NCBI RefSeq assembly: GCF_039523035.1
Contig: NZ_BAAAEN010000003.1
Location: forward strand, 186,001 to 250,000
Length of the DNA stretch: 64,000 nt
Direction of reading: 5' to 3'
DNA from: Pigmentiphaga daeguensis
GTDB taxonomy: Bacteria > Pseudomonadota > Gammaproteobacteria > Burkholderiales > Burkholderiaceae_B
The translations under genes were made by a program, and so were the position numbers. Positions 16,676 through 25,117 of this stretch are shown here, in pieces (the first letter of the stretch is position 1; each line of letters starts with the position of its first letter). Below the pieces are notes generated by a model. That model was not told the DNA's origin, ran no database searches, and saw nothing but the letters and a program-made list of their open reading frames with translations.

Positions 16676-17905
16676 TCAGGTCACCGACTTGCGCGTCTTG
16701 AACGCCTCGGTGTTCCAGGCACCCGTGCGGACAATGTCCTCGAGCGCGGCGATGGTGTCCCAGATGTCGACGTAGCGGACGTACAGGGGCGCGAAGCCGA
16801 AGCGCAGGATGTCGGGCGCGCGGAAATCGCCGATCACGTTGCGGGCGATCAGCGCCTGCATGATGGCGTAGCCCTCCTCATGCGCCAGCGACACCTGGCT
16901 GCCGCGCTCCCGTGGATCGCGCGGCGACGCGAGCCGGCACCCCAGGCCGGCGAGCTGCTGGTCGGCCAGGTCGATGAACAGGTTGCCCAGCGCGACGCTC
17001 TTGGCACGCAGCACGTCCAGGTCCACGCCGTCGAAGGCCTCCAGCGCGCTTTCCAGCGCGATCACGCCAAGCTGCGGCGCCGTCCCGGTCAGCATCCGGT
17101 CTATGCCCGGATGCGGTTCGTAGTCATGGGTGAACGCGAAGGGCCTGGCATGGCCGTGCCAGCCGGTCAGGGGCTGGCGCACCTGTGCCAGGTGGCGCGA
17201 CGCCACGAAAACGAAGGCCGGCGCGCCAGGCCCGCCGTTCAGGTACTTGTAGCCGCAGCCCACCGCGAAATCGACGCCGCAGTCGTTCAGGCGGACCGGC
17301 ATCGCGCCCGCCGAATGACACAGGTCCCAAACGATCAGCGCGCCCGCCTCGCGTGCCCGTCGCGTTACCTGCGCCATGTCGTAGCACCAGCCGCTCTTGT
17401 AGTTCACGTGGGTCAGCGACACGATCGCGACAGTCTCGTCGATGGCGCCGAGCACGTCGGCCGGATCGACGCAGCGCAGTTCTCGCCCCGTCATCTCGGC
17501 CACGCTGTCGGCCACATAGACATCGGTCGGGAAGTTGGTGCGCTCGGCCAGGATCACCGGACGCCCCGGACGCATGCGGGTGGCCGCCACCAGCACCTTG
17601 AACAGGTTTACCGAGGTCGAATCGGCCACGATCACTTCGTCCCGGCCCGCGCCGATCAGCGTGGCGATCCGGTTGCCCGTGCGCTGCGGTGCCGGGTACC
17701 AGTCGGCGTCGTTCCACGAACGAATCAGGCCGTGCGCCCATTCCTGTTCGAGCGCGCGCCTGATGCGGGCCGGGACGTTGGCCGGCATCGCTCCCAGCGA
17801 GTTGCCGTCCAGGTAGATCGTGTCGGGCGGCAGGTCGAAGCGCGCCCGGCAATGGGCCAGAGGGTCGGCCGCGTCGAGCGCGGCGCAGTGTTCGCGAGTA
17901 ATCAT
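16676..17905 (-). CDS. kynU: Kynureninase
   Basis: PLP-dependent kynureninase, 409 residues, splitting kynurenine (or 3-hydroxykynurenine) into anthranilate and alanine in tryptophan degradation. Family blocks: DTIYLDGNSLGAMP near residue 30, IRSWNDADWYPAPQRTGNRI, the aspartate in VWDLCHSAGAMPV that contacts the PLP nitrogen, and the Schiff-base Lys in GCGYKYLNGGPGAPAF. The ATG at 17905 gives the family start (ITREHCAALDAADPL); the upstream in-frame ATG at 17980 lies in the AT-rich promoter region. Tryptophan dioxygenase and formamidase genes (kynA, kynB) are not in the window. It is followed by the permease gene. Confidence 0.95.
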   Translation of the reverse strand: MITREHCAALDAADPLAHCRARFDLPPDTIYLDGNSLGAMPANVPARIRRALEQEWAHGLIRSWNDADWYPAPQRTGNRIATLIGAGRDEVIVADSTSVNLFKVLVAATRMRPGRPVILAERTNFPTDVYVADSVAEMTGRELRCVDPADVLGAIDETVAIVSLTHVNYKSGWCYDMAQVTRRAREAGALIVWDLCHSAGAMPVRLNDCGVDFAVGCGYKYLNGGPGAPAFVFVASRHLAQVRQPLTGWHGHARPFAFTHDYEPHPGIDRMLTGTAPQLGVIALESALEAFDGVDLDVLRAKSVALGNLFIDLADQQLAGLGCRLASPRDPRERGSQVSLAHEEGYAIMQALIARNVIGDFRAPDILRFGFAPLYVRYVDIWDTIAALEDIVRTGAWNTEAFKTRKSVT

Positions 17906-18307
17906 CGGACGGATCGCTGAAGAAATGGACGGGAAGTCGCCGAGCCGGGATAGCTGACGGCCATGAAGTATACATATCAAAATATATGTATTCTCAATAG
18001 CAAATAAGGAATACGGTATTCGACAAAGGAATAGCTAACGAATTTTTCGCCCAGCCGCCCCGGATTTCCGGCCAACAGCCCATTTTCATGAGTTTTTCGC
18101 GAATTTCCGTCACTTCCTCCCTTCCAGTCCGTTTTCCTATCTTGTATTCCTTAAATGAATAATGTATTTTTAATAATCTATATGAACTTTTTTATATTCA
18201 TATGTATACACTTGACGCCGACAGGAGATAAGCCTGCAACGAAGCCTGGCCAACCGCGTGCCGGCGCGTCTACCTGCGCACGACAACAACGAGCATTTGG
18301 AGGGAGT
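17906..18307. promoter_or_regulatory. AT-rich divergent promoter island between kynU and the porin gene
   Basis: A 402-nt gap without genes whose central part (about 17960-18225) is strongly AT-rich against a GC-rich background. It contains two clear dyads. The first is ATACATAT-CAAAAT-ATATGTAT at 17970-17991, 65 nt before the kynU start. The second is ATATGAA (18180-18186) with TTCATAT (18197-18203), on the porin side, followed by ATATGTATAC, which repeats the half-site of the first dyad. The shared half-site suggests one regulator acting on both divergent units. Kynurenine-responsive Lrp/AsnC (KynR) proteins are a known regulator type for kynU, but no such gene is present in this window. 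Confidence 0.6.
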
Positions 18308-19369
18308 ATGGAAAGAAGATCATCCACGCGATGCGCCAGGCTGTCCGCGTCCTGCGCCATGGCGGTGGCCTGCGCGGGAGCGCATGCGCAATCGGGCGTG
18401 ACGCTGTCGGGCTTCGTCGACCTGAACATCGAACACCTGCGCGCTTCCGGCGCGGGCGGCAACCGCACCGGAGTATCGAGCGGCGGCCTGAACAACTCGC
18501 GTTTCAACATCAGCGGCTTCGAGGAACTGGGCAACGGCAACCGGGCCATGTTCACCATCGAACCGATGTTCTCGGCCGATACCGGCGCGCAGTCGGCGCA
18601 GTTTCGCCAGTCGTTCGTCGGCCTGAAGGGCAACTGGGGAACGCTGACGCTGGGCCGGCAGTTCACGCCCTCGTTCTGGATCGCGGGCTACGCGGACCCG
18701 TCCTATGCGGCCGCGTTCAGCATGGTCAACAACATGCAGTTCTTCTACTCGTCCTACCGGGTCGACAACGCGGTCAACTACACCTCGCCGTCGTTCGGCG
18801 GCTTCACGGTGCGCGCCATGTACGGCGCCGGCGCGGAAGACGGCACCAGATCGGGACGCTTCCTGAGCGCGTCGCTCGAATACCGCAACGGTCCGCTGTA
18901 CCTGGGCGCGGTCAGCCAGTTGCAGCGCACGCGGGACATCTTCCAGTCCTCGCAGATCCGCACGGCACGCGACAACTTCGTGTCGATGGTCTACCGGGTG
19001 GGCAACCTCGAACCGACGATCAGCTTTCACAACTACAGCGGGTACTACGCCTATCCGCCCTATGTCGCCTTCGATTCCCAGGGCTGGGACGTCCAGGCCG
19101 GCGTGCGCTGGAAGATCAACGACCGCCATCGCATCTTCGCCAGCCTGGTCCATCGCCACGACGACCACAACCAGGCCATCTCCAACGCCACGGGCGGCGT
19201 GCTTGGCTACATCTACAGCCTGTCCAGGCGGACCGACCTGTACGGCACCGTGGCCCACGTCCAGCACCGCAACAAGACGCCCGTGCCCTATCCGGTCACC
19301 TGGCAGGCCTATCCCGAAGGTGGGCAGAACCCGACCGGCTTCCAGCTCGGCATCCGCCACGCGTTCTGA
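18308..19369 (+). CDS. General bacterial porin (outer membrane)
   Basis: Beta-barrel porin of the Gram-negative porin family, 353 residues. It has a signal peptide (SCAMAVACAGAHA, cleavage before QSGVTLSG). Typical opening strands are VTLSGFVDLNIEHLR and SRFNISGFEELGNGNRAMFT, then LKGNWGTLTLGRQFTPS and the terminal phenylalanine LGIRHAF. The start at 18308 follows GGAGGGAGT; the frame is open upstream to 18155 but that part lies in AT-rich non-coding DNA. It is 59 nt upstream of an LVIVD-repeat secreted protein with which it is probably co-transcribed. Likely an uptake pore for that unit's substrate. Confidence 0.92.
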   Translation: MERRSSTRCARLSASCAMAVACAGAHAQSGVTLSGFVDLNIEHLRASGAGGNRTGVSSGGLNNSRFNISGFEELGNGNRAMFTIEPMFSADTGAQSAQFRQSFVGLKGNWGTLTLGRQFTPSFWIAGYADPSYAAAFSMVNNMQFFYSSYRVDNAVNYTSPSFGGFTVRAMYGAGAEDGTRSGRFLSASLEYRNGPLYLGAVSQLQRTRDIFQSSQIRTARDNFVSMVYRVGNLEPTISFHNYSGYYAYPPYVAFDSQGWDVQAGVRWKINDRHRIFASLVHRHDDHNQAISNATGGVLGYIYSLSRRTDLYGTVAHVQHRNKTPVPYPVTWQAYPEGGQNPTGFQLGIRHAF

Positions 19370-19428
19370 TTTTCCCGCCATCCGGCCCAGCGTTTGAAAA
19401 ACGTATCGATGTCATAAAGGAGGAATCG

Positions 19429-21204
19429 ATGCACAGGCTCTCCCCTCGAATCCAGCACGCCGCCACGGCCCTGGCCGCCATCCTGGTGGCGGCCTTCCCG
19501 CCCGCGTGGGCCGCCGGCCCCTCGGCCCCGCCCACGACCGGCCAGGCCACGCCCGGCACCCCCAACGTCAAGGACCGCTACCTGGCCGATTGGCTGCGCC
19601 TGACGCCCGAGCGCCGTCCCGCACCGCTCAAGCCCGGCGTCGACTACGGCATGGATCCCGCCACCGGACGATTCATCTGGCCCAAGGCCACGCCGGAGGT
19701 CCACGAGGGCCAGCCCTTCCCCGGTGAAATGACGAGCTGGGACAAGAACAGCTACGCGAAGAACGTCAAGGTGCTGGCCTTCTATCCGGGCGTGAATTCT
19801 CCCTTCCATGCCTGGAACAACATCATCGATTTCGAAGGCAAGCGCTATCTGTACATCCATGATCGCGACTACCTGCGCATCATGGACGTCACCGATCCGG
19901 CCAACGGCAAGATCGTCTTCTCCAGCGGCGGCGTCTGGGGGCCCAAGGGCTCCAGCGAGTGGTACGACGCGGCCAACGTCAAGGACTACCTGGGCGGCGC
20001 GACCATCGCGTGGAGCAAGAAACTCGGCAAACCGGTCCTGGTGGCCTCGTACGAGATCGGCCGCTATGGCCTGATGTCCGAGAAGCTGGACGAGCCGGAC
20101 AAAGTGGCGGCCCAGCGCAGCTACAACTCGCTCAAGGGCTTCAAGGTATTCGCGATGGACGGTCCGCTGCCCAGCCAGTGGCGGCTGCTCGCCACGCGTA
20201 CCACCGACGTCCGGCATCCCGACGCCCCCATTGGCCAGCAGCAGGGATCGGGCTCGCTCGATGCGCCCGAATACTACGGCGGCAAGTACATGATCGTGGC
20301 GGCGGCCCCGGACGACACCTACGCGCTGACCGAATATCCCAACTACCTGTACTCGCCCGGCTACCAGGTCTGGGACATGTCGGATCCGGCCGATCCGGTG
20401 TTCGTGTCGCAGATCGCCGTGCCGGGGCAGATCCTGGGCAACCCGGAGCACGAATCGGCCTATCTGATGAACCCTCGCGCCGGCAACCGCACCTCGTGGA
20501 TGGGCGCCCGCAATCCGATCTTCCTGCCCAAGGCGCTGGAGGATGGCGGCAAGATCGGCTTCGGCGCCATGGGCGGCCTGGGCATCTATGCCTTCGATCT
20601 GTCCAATCCGGCCAAGCCGCGGATGCTCAGCGGCGTGAACACGCCACCGAGCTTCGCCGGCACGGAGTTCGACAACGCCGACGTCAGCCAGTACGCGCGC
20701 ACGGGGTACGTGTTCACCAACGGCTACCCGATGAACCGCGATTGCTATGAACCGTACAAGGACATCTTCGTCATCGATGCGCGCGACCCGTCCAATTTGA
20801 AGGTCGCGGCCAAGATGCCCGAGCCGGAAGTCCCCAAGGGCGCGCCGTTCACGCACTTCTGCCAACGCGGCGGCAACTACGGTCCCAAGCGCGCCAACGC
20901 GATCGGCCAGCCCGGGCAGTGGCGCCAGGGCATCGTCCCGTACTCGTTCTACAACGCCGGCGTGCAGATCTACGACGTGAAGGATCCGGCCAAGCCGACC
21001 ATCGCCGGCTACTTCGTGCCTGCCCTGGCCGATGAGACGCAACTGCCCAAGTACACCCTGGGCAAGGGCATCTTCGCGATCTATACCGAGTACGACCGCA
21101 ACATCATCTGGGCCTTCGCGGAAAACGGCGCCTACGCGCTGTCGACCCCGCTGCTGGGAGAACCGGTGCTGGGCGCCCCCGCCAGGCCCTGGCCCCACCG
21201 CTGA
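19429..21204 (+). CDS. Secreted LVIVD-repeat protein of unknown function
   Basis: Large exported protein, 591 residues, with a signal peptide (ALAAILVAAFPPAWA, cleavage after AWA). It has repeated beta-propeller-like LVIVD-type motifs: YLRIMDVTDPANGKIV, YQVWDMSDPADPVFV, LGIYAFDLSNPAKPRML, DIFVIDARDPSNLKVA and VQIYDVKDPAKPTIAG. The N-terminal part is PGTPNVKDRYLADWLRLTPE. LVIVD repeats are known as extracellular or periplasmic propellers without an assigned enzyme activity. A strong AAGGAGG ribosome site lies 5 nt before the ATG. It follows the porin gene by 59 nt and is followed by a terminator. Possibly a periplasmic lactonase- or dehydrogenase-like propeller; this is not established. Confidence 0.86.
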   Translation: MHRLSPRIQHAATALAAILVAAFPPAWAAGPSAPPTTGQATPGTPNVKDRYLADWLRLTPERRPAPLKPGVDYGMDPATGRFIWPKATPEVHEGQPFPGEMTSWDKNSYAKNVKVLAFYPGVNSPFHAWNNIIDFEGKRYLYIHDRDYLRIMDVTDPANGKIVFSSGGVWGPKGSSEWYDAANVKDYLGGATIAWSKKLGKPVLVASYEIGRYGLMSEKLDEPDKVAAQRSYNSLKGFKVFAMDGPLPSQWRLLATRTTDVRHPDAPIGQQQGSGSLDAPEYYGGKYMIVAAAPDDTYALTEYPNYLYSPGYQVWDMSDPADPVFVSQIAVPGQILGNPEHESAYLMNPRAGNRTSWMGARNPIFLPKALEDGGKIGFGAMGGLGIYAFDLSNPAKPRMLSGVNTPPSFAGTEFDNADVSQYARTGYVFTNGYPMNRDCYEPYKDIFVIDARDPSNLKVAAKMPEPEVPKGAPFTHFCQRGGNYGPKRANAIGQPGQWRQGIVPYSFYNAGVQIYDVKDPAKPTIAGYFVPALADETQLPKYTLGKGIFAIYTEYDRNIIWAFAENGAYALSTPLLGEPVLGAPARPWPHR

Positions 21205-21225
21205 TCCGGCACCGGACCGTGCGAC

Positions 21226-21260
21226 CGCCATGCCCCGGGATGGGGCATGGCGGTTTTTTG
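21226..21260 (+). terminator. Rho-independent terminator after the LVIVD gene
   Basis: Hairpin CCGCCATGCCCC-GGGA-TGGGGCATGGCGG followed by TTTTTTG, 22 nt after the stop codon. Strong intrinsic terminator. Confidence 0.9.
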
Positions 21261-21390
21261 CCGCCGGGCCGCGCCGCCGCGTAGCGGCATGCGTGGCGGC
21301 ATTTTTTGCCGCCGGGCCGCCCCAAGGCAAAAAGCGCCCCCTCGGGGGGCAGCGCCGCCGCGTAGCGGCAAGCGTGGGGGCATTTTTTGT
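21258..21390. repeat. Tandem GC-rich palindromic repeats
   Basis: Two successive copies of a unit that begins TTTTTTGCCGCCGGGCCGC and contains GCCGCCGCGTAGCGGCA then GCGTGG(C/G)GGCATTTTTTG. The second copy (about 21302-21388) carries an extra internal block, CCCAAGGCAAAAAGCGCC then CCCTCGGGGGGCAGC, that the first copy lacks. The same block occurs at 5925-5955 and 41660-41730. Each copy can fold and ends in a T-run, so the array may act as extra terminators. Interval 21205-21551 holds no gene. Confidence 0.75.
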
Positions 21391-21551
21391 AACCAAGGTC
21401 CACGGCCGGCCTGACGCTACCCAGGGAGATCCCTGACAGACGTGGCGCGGCGCCATCATCGCCCGCCGCGCCCAGGCCGCTTGTGATTCAATATATGCCG
21501 CGCCGGCGGGGCCGGCACAACAGAATGTCCTGGTCGTGGAGGAATGAGACC

Positions 21552-23300
21552 GTGCACAACGATGCGGGCGCCACGACGGCGTGGTCCGCTCAGCAATGGA
21601 CCGCCACCGCCTACCAATTGGCGATGCAGTCGGCCCCTTGCGGCATATTCATGTGCGATGCGCATGGCGTGTTCACCATGGTGAATCCCGCCTACGAACG
21701 CATCACGGGTTATTCCTCCAGCCAGTTGATCGGCAAGCTGCGCTTCGACGCACTGCATGACCCGTCGGAACTGGCCTTGCGCCAGGGCGAACTGGCTTCG
21801 CCGCCGGTGCGCGACATCGTGGGCCTGCATCCCGACTCTGAAATGATCGCCAGCCAGGGCGCCGAAGCCGACTGGACCTACCTGCGCCGCAACGGCGCGC
21901 GTGTCACCGTCACGCTGGCCCTGAGCCGGCTGACCCAGGCCGACGGCCAGACCGCCGGCTACGTGGGCACGGTGTTCGACAACTCGCGCCGCCCCCGCAA
22001 TGGCCTGCAGCTCTGGCATCTACTGCACCACGACCCGCTGACGGGCCTGCCCAACCAGGAACTGCTGGAGGAGCGCCTGGGGCTGGCGCTGGAACGCGCG
22101 AAAACCGGCAGCGATCCGGTCCTGCTCGTGCTGCTGGAGCTGGACAACCTGCGCAAGCTGCGCGATACCCTCGGCCATGCCGCCGCCGACATCGCCATCA
22201 AGCAGGTGGCTGCCCGCCTGAAACGCCTGTGCGGCGACGAGCATGTGCTGGGGCTGATGCGCGGCTCGCTGTTCGTCATGATCTCCACCGGCCGCAACAC
22301 GCTGTCCGCCGAGCGCGAAGCCGCGCTGCTGGCCGAGGTATCGCGGCCCATCCCGTTCGCGTCGGCGACCCTGCACGTCAGCGCCAGCATCGGGGTCAGC
22401 TCCTATCCCACCGCCGGCAATGACGCGCGCGCGCTGCTGCAACGGGCCATGCTGGCCCTGCACGCCGCCAGCCGCAGCGGCGGCGGCACCGCCCGCCACT
22501 TCGACTTCGGCATGCAGACCCAGTCGGCGCGCCGCAACCATCTCGAAAGCCTGCTGCGCGAGGCGGTGGAAACACGGCAGTTCTCGCTGGCCTACCAACC
22601 GCAGGTCGACCTGCGCACCGGCCACATCACCCGCACCGAGACGCTGCTGCGCTGGCAGCACCCGCGGCTCGGCGCCGTGGGGCCCGCCGAGTTCGTGCCC
22701 ATGGCGGAAGACCTGGGCCTGATGGACGAGCTGGGCGCGTGGGTCGTCGATACCGCCTGCCAGCAGGCCGTGCGCCTGCATGCCAAGTTCGGCCAGTCGC
22801 CGTGCATGGCCATCAATATCTCTCCCACCCAGTTGCGCGATCGCAAGCTTTACGGCGTGGTCGCTTCCGCGCTCGAACGCTGGCAATTGCCGCCGGGCTA
22901 TCTCGAACTCGAGATCACCGAAGGCCTGCTGCTGGACAACACCCGCCAGGTCTCGGACACGCTGCAAAGCCTGCGCAAACTGGGCGTGGCCATTGCCATC
23001 GACGATTTCGGCACGGGCTATTCCAGCTTCGCCTACCTGGCCCGCTTCCCGGTCAACCGCATCAAGATCGACCGCTCGCTAGTGCGGGCGATCTCGTCGG
23101 TCAAGAACGGCGACGCCATCATCAGCGCCATCATAGGCATGGCCCATGCGCTGGGCATCAAGGTCACCGCCGAAGGCGTGGAGACCGCGGCCCATGCCCG
23201 CCGCCTGGGCGAACTGGGCTGCGATGAGGCGCAGGGATTCTGGTTCCCGCGGCCGCTGACCGCCCAGGCGCTGGAGAACGCGCTGGCGCCCATCGCCTGA
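21552..23300 (+). CDS. PAS/GGDEF/EAL cyclic-di-GMP signalling protein
   Basis: About 582-residue cytoplasmic sensor-phosphodiesterase. A PAS domain (about residues 15-135: AMQSAPCGIFMCDAHGVFTM, YERITGYSSSQLIG) is followed by a GGDEF domain (about 160-315: HHDPLTGLPNQELLEERLGL) and an EAL domain (about 335-580). The GGDEF signature is lost (MRGSLFVM at the active-site turn), so it should not make c-di-GMP. The EAL motif reads ETL (TRTETLLRWQHP), but the other residues are intact: NISPTQLRD, LELEITEG, DDFGTGYSS, IKIDRSLV, AEGVET, QGFWF. I chose the GTG at 21552 because GGAGGA lies 8 nt before it; upstream in-frame ATGs at 21483 and 21525 lack a site. Probably an active phosphodiesterase. Confidence 0.9.
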   Translation: MHNDAGATTAWSAQQWTATAYQLAMQSAPCGIFMCDAHGVFTMVNPAYERITGYSSSQLIGKLRFDALHDPSELALRQGELASPPVRDIVGLHPDSEMIASQGAEADWTYLRRNGARVTVTLALSRLTQADGQTAGYVGTVFDNSRRPRNGLQLWHLLHHDPLTGLPNQELLEERLGLALERAKTGSDPVLLVLLELDNLRKLRDTLGHAAADIAIKQVAARLKRLCGDEHVLGLMRGSLFVMISTGRNTLSAEREAALLAEVSRPIPFASATLHVSASIGVSSYPTAGNDARALLQRAMLALHAASRSGGGTARHFDFGMQTQSARRNHLESLLREAVETRQFSLAYQPQVDLRTGHITRTETLLRWQHPRLGAVGPAEFVPMAEDLGLMDELGAWVVDTACQQAVRLHAKFGQSPCMAINISPTQLRDRKLYGVVASALERWQLPPGYLELEITEGLLLDNTRQVSDTLQSLRKLGVAIAIDDFGTGYSSFAYLARFPVNRIKIDRSLVRAISSVKNGDAIISAIIGMAHALGIKVTAEGVETAAHARRLGELGCDEAQGFWFPRPLTAQALENALAPIA

Positions 23301-23353
23301 AGTCTAGGGCCTGTTCACGCGGGAAGGAGGCTCGCACAGGCCGGGAATGGGTC

Positions 23354-24223
23354 CTAGTCCGGTCCGGACGGCCCGCCCTGCGCTTGCGCCAGGGTCTGCG
23401 CCTGGGCCGGCTCGTGCACCGATCTATAGGGCCCATGCCCCGGTGCCAGGGGCGGTTCCGAGCGCATCGGCGACTTGCCTTGCGGCAGCGCCGAGACCGG
23501 AGCCCATTGCGGGTCGGGAATCTCGGCGAACACCTGACGGAGCCGCTCGCCCCACGACGAGTGGATCATCCGGAAATAGTCGTTGTCGTGGTCGATCATC
23601 GCGAATTTGGTCACGCACAGGCTGTCCTTCTCGTACACCAGCAGGTCCAGCGGCAGGCCGACCGACACATTGGACCGCAGCGTGGAATCCATCGAGATCA
23701 GCGCGCACTTGGCCGCCTCGTCCAGCGGCATCGAGGGCGTCAGCACGCGATCCAGGATGGGCTTGCCGTACTTGGCCTCGCCGATCTGGAAATACGGGCT
23801 CATGGTCGAGGCCTCGATGAAATTGCCCGCGGCATAGATCTGGAACAGCCGCATCGGCTGTCCCTGGATCTGGCCGCCCAGCAGGAAGCTGCAATTGAAC
23901 TCGATGTTGAAATCGCCCAGCGCGCTGCCGTGCATGCGATGGACTTCGCGCACGGCCCGGCCCACCAGGCAGGCCGCCTCGAACATGTTGGGCACGTTCC
24001 ACGGCGTGGGCAGGTCCGGGTCCGAGGGTTCGGACAGCAACTGCACGACCGACTGGGTCAGCGCCAGATTGCCGGCCGTCAACAGCACCATGACGCGCTC
24101 GCCGGGCTGCTCGAACACGGTCATCTTGCGGAAAGTGCTGACGTGGTCCACGCCCGCGTTGGTACGCGTGTCCGCCAGGAACACCAGGCCCTGGTCCACG
24201 CGCGTCGCCACACAATAGGTCAT
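23354..24223 (-). CDS. Anbu: proteasome-related N-terminal-nucleophile peptidase
   Basis: Anbu (ancestral beta subunit) family, related to 20S proteasome beta subunits and HslV, 289 residues. Removal of Met1 exposes the nucleophile Thr2 (MTYCVATRVDQGL); Asp18 and Lys33 in FLADTRTNAGVD and STFRKM complete the expected catalytic triad, which also fixes the start at 24223. Further blocks are FEQPGERVMVLLTAGNLA, EFNCSFLLGGQI and LISMDSTLRSNVSVGLPLD. The last ~50 residues form a Pro/Gln/Ala-rich tail beyond the family core, probably disordered. It is the final gene of an operon with transglutaminase-like, alpha-E and ATP-grasp genes, the known Anbu partners. Its substrate is not established. Confidence 0.94.
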   Translation of the reverse strand: MTYCVATRVDQGLVFLADTRTNAGVDHVSTFRKMTVFEQPGERVMVLLTAGNLALTQSVVQLLSEPSDPDLPTPWNVPNMFEAACLVGRAVREVHRMHGSALGDFNIEFNCSFLLGGQIQGQPMRLFQIYAAGNFIEASTMSPYFQIGEAKYGKPILDRVLTPSMPLDEAAKCALISMDSTLRSNVSVGLPLDLLVYEKDSLCVTKFAMIDHDNDYFRMIHSSWGERLRQVFAEIPDPQWAPVSALPQGKSPMRSEPPLAPGHGPYRSVHEPAQAQTLAQAQGGPSGPD

Positions 24224-24312
24224 ACCGGAATCATGCTGGTCGGAATATTGAACAATTCTAGCGCCGGCTTCCGAGGGGCGCATGGATGGGCAGGCCCCCG
24301 CCGTGCGGGGGC

Positions 24313-25104
24313 TCATTGCCCGGCGCCCACCCTGACGTCGACCGCCATCGCCTCGGCGCCGCCCCCCACCCGCATGCCGCGGACCGGCGCGGCGCTGTCG
24401 TAGTCGGCACCGACAGCGATGCGGCAATAGGGGCCGGAAGCATAGCGGCCATGGGTCACGTCCACGGAAACCCAGCCTTCGTCCAGCCAGACATCGGCCC
24501 ACGCATGGCTGGCCGCATGCGGGACGTCGCCCGGATCGATATAGCCGCTGACATAGCGCGCCGGCACGCCCTGGGCGCGGCAGCAGGCGATGAGCAGGTG
24601 GGAATGGTCCTGGCATACGCCCTGGCCCAGCGCCAGCGCCTCGGCCGCGGTGCTGGTCACCTGGGTGATGCCGGAACGGTAGGCCACGCGCTCCTGGATG
24701 CGGCACGCCAGCTCGAGCAGGGCCGACGGCCTGTCCAGCGGCCCGGTGTCGCCCGCCAGTTCGCGCACGGCCGCGTCGGCCTCGGTCAGCCGCGTCGCGC
24801 AGGTGAAATGTTCGAGCGGGATGCGCCCCGGGCCTTCCCCCAGCCGCCCGTCGCGCAGCGGCGTCGTCTCGACCTCGCCGCGCACGGCGAACTTCATCTC
24901 CGACAAGGGCCGCGTCATGACCAGCATCTGGACCGCGTTGCCATAGGCGTCCGTGGCCATGTCCAGCTTGCCGGGCGCGTTCAGGTCCCAATGGACGACG
25001 ACCTGCGCCGGACCCGATCCCGGCACCAGCCGCAGTTGCTGGATCGAGTAGAGCACCGGCGCATCGTAGCGATAGGTGGTCTCGTGATAGATGAACAGGC
25101 GCAT
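24313..25104 (-). CDS. Transglutaminase-like cysteine protein of the Anbu operon
   Basis: Transglutaminase-like superfamily protein, 263 residues, cytoplasmic. An N-terminal beta domain (MRLFIYHETTYRYDAPV, LRLVPGSGPAQVVVHWDL) precedes the papain-like core. The catalytic triad is visible: Cys in ALGQGVCQDHSHL (about residue 165), His in ASHAWADVWL and Asp in WVSVDVTHGR. The family (COG1305) is repeatedly found with alpha-E and circularly permuted ATP-grasp proteins, where it is predicted to cleave or form an amide link. It lies 13 nt after the alpha-E gene and 89 nt before Anbu. Confidence 0.93.
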   Translation of the reverse strand: MRLFIYHETTYRYDAPVLYSIQQLRLVPGSGPAQVVVHWDLNAPGKLDMATDAYGNAVQMLVMTRPLSEMKFAVRGEVETTPLRDGRLGEGPGRIPLEHFTCATRLTEADAAVRELAGDTGPLDRPSALLELACRIQERVAYRSGITQVTSTAAEALALGQGVCQDHSHLLIACCRAQGVPARYVSGYIDPGDVPHAASHAWADVWLDEGWVSVDVTHGRYASGPYCRIAVGADYDSAAPVRGMRVGGGAEAMAVDVRVGAGQ

Positions 25105-25117
25105 GATGGATATCCCC

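Noticed and set aside
18155..18307. Upstream extension of the porin gene into AT-rich DNA
   Set aside because: Extension adds a hydrophobic AT-biased stretch followed by linker with no similarity; the ATG at 18308 has GGAGGGAG and gives a normal signal peptide.
23424..24215. Alternative frame on the minus strand inside Anbu
   Set aside because: Ala/Arg/Gly-rich shadow frame; the overlapping frame has full Anbu motifs.
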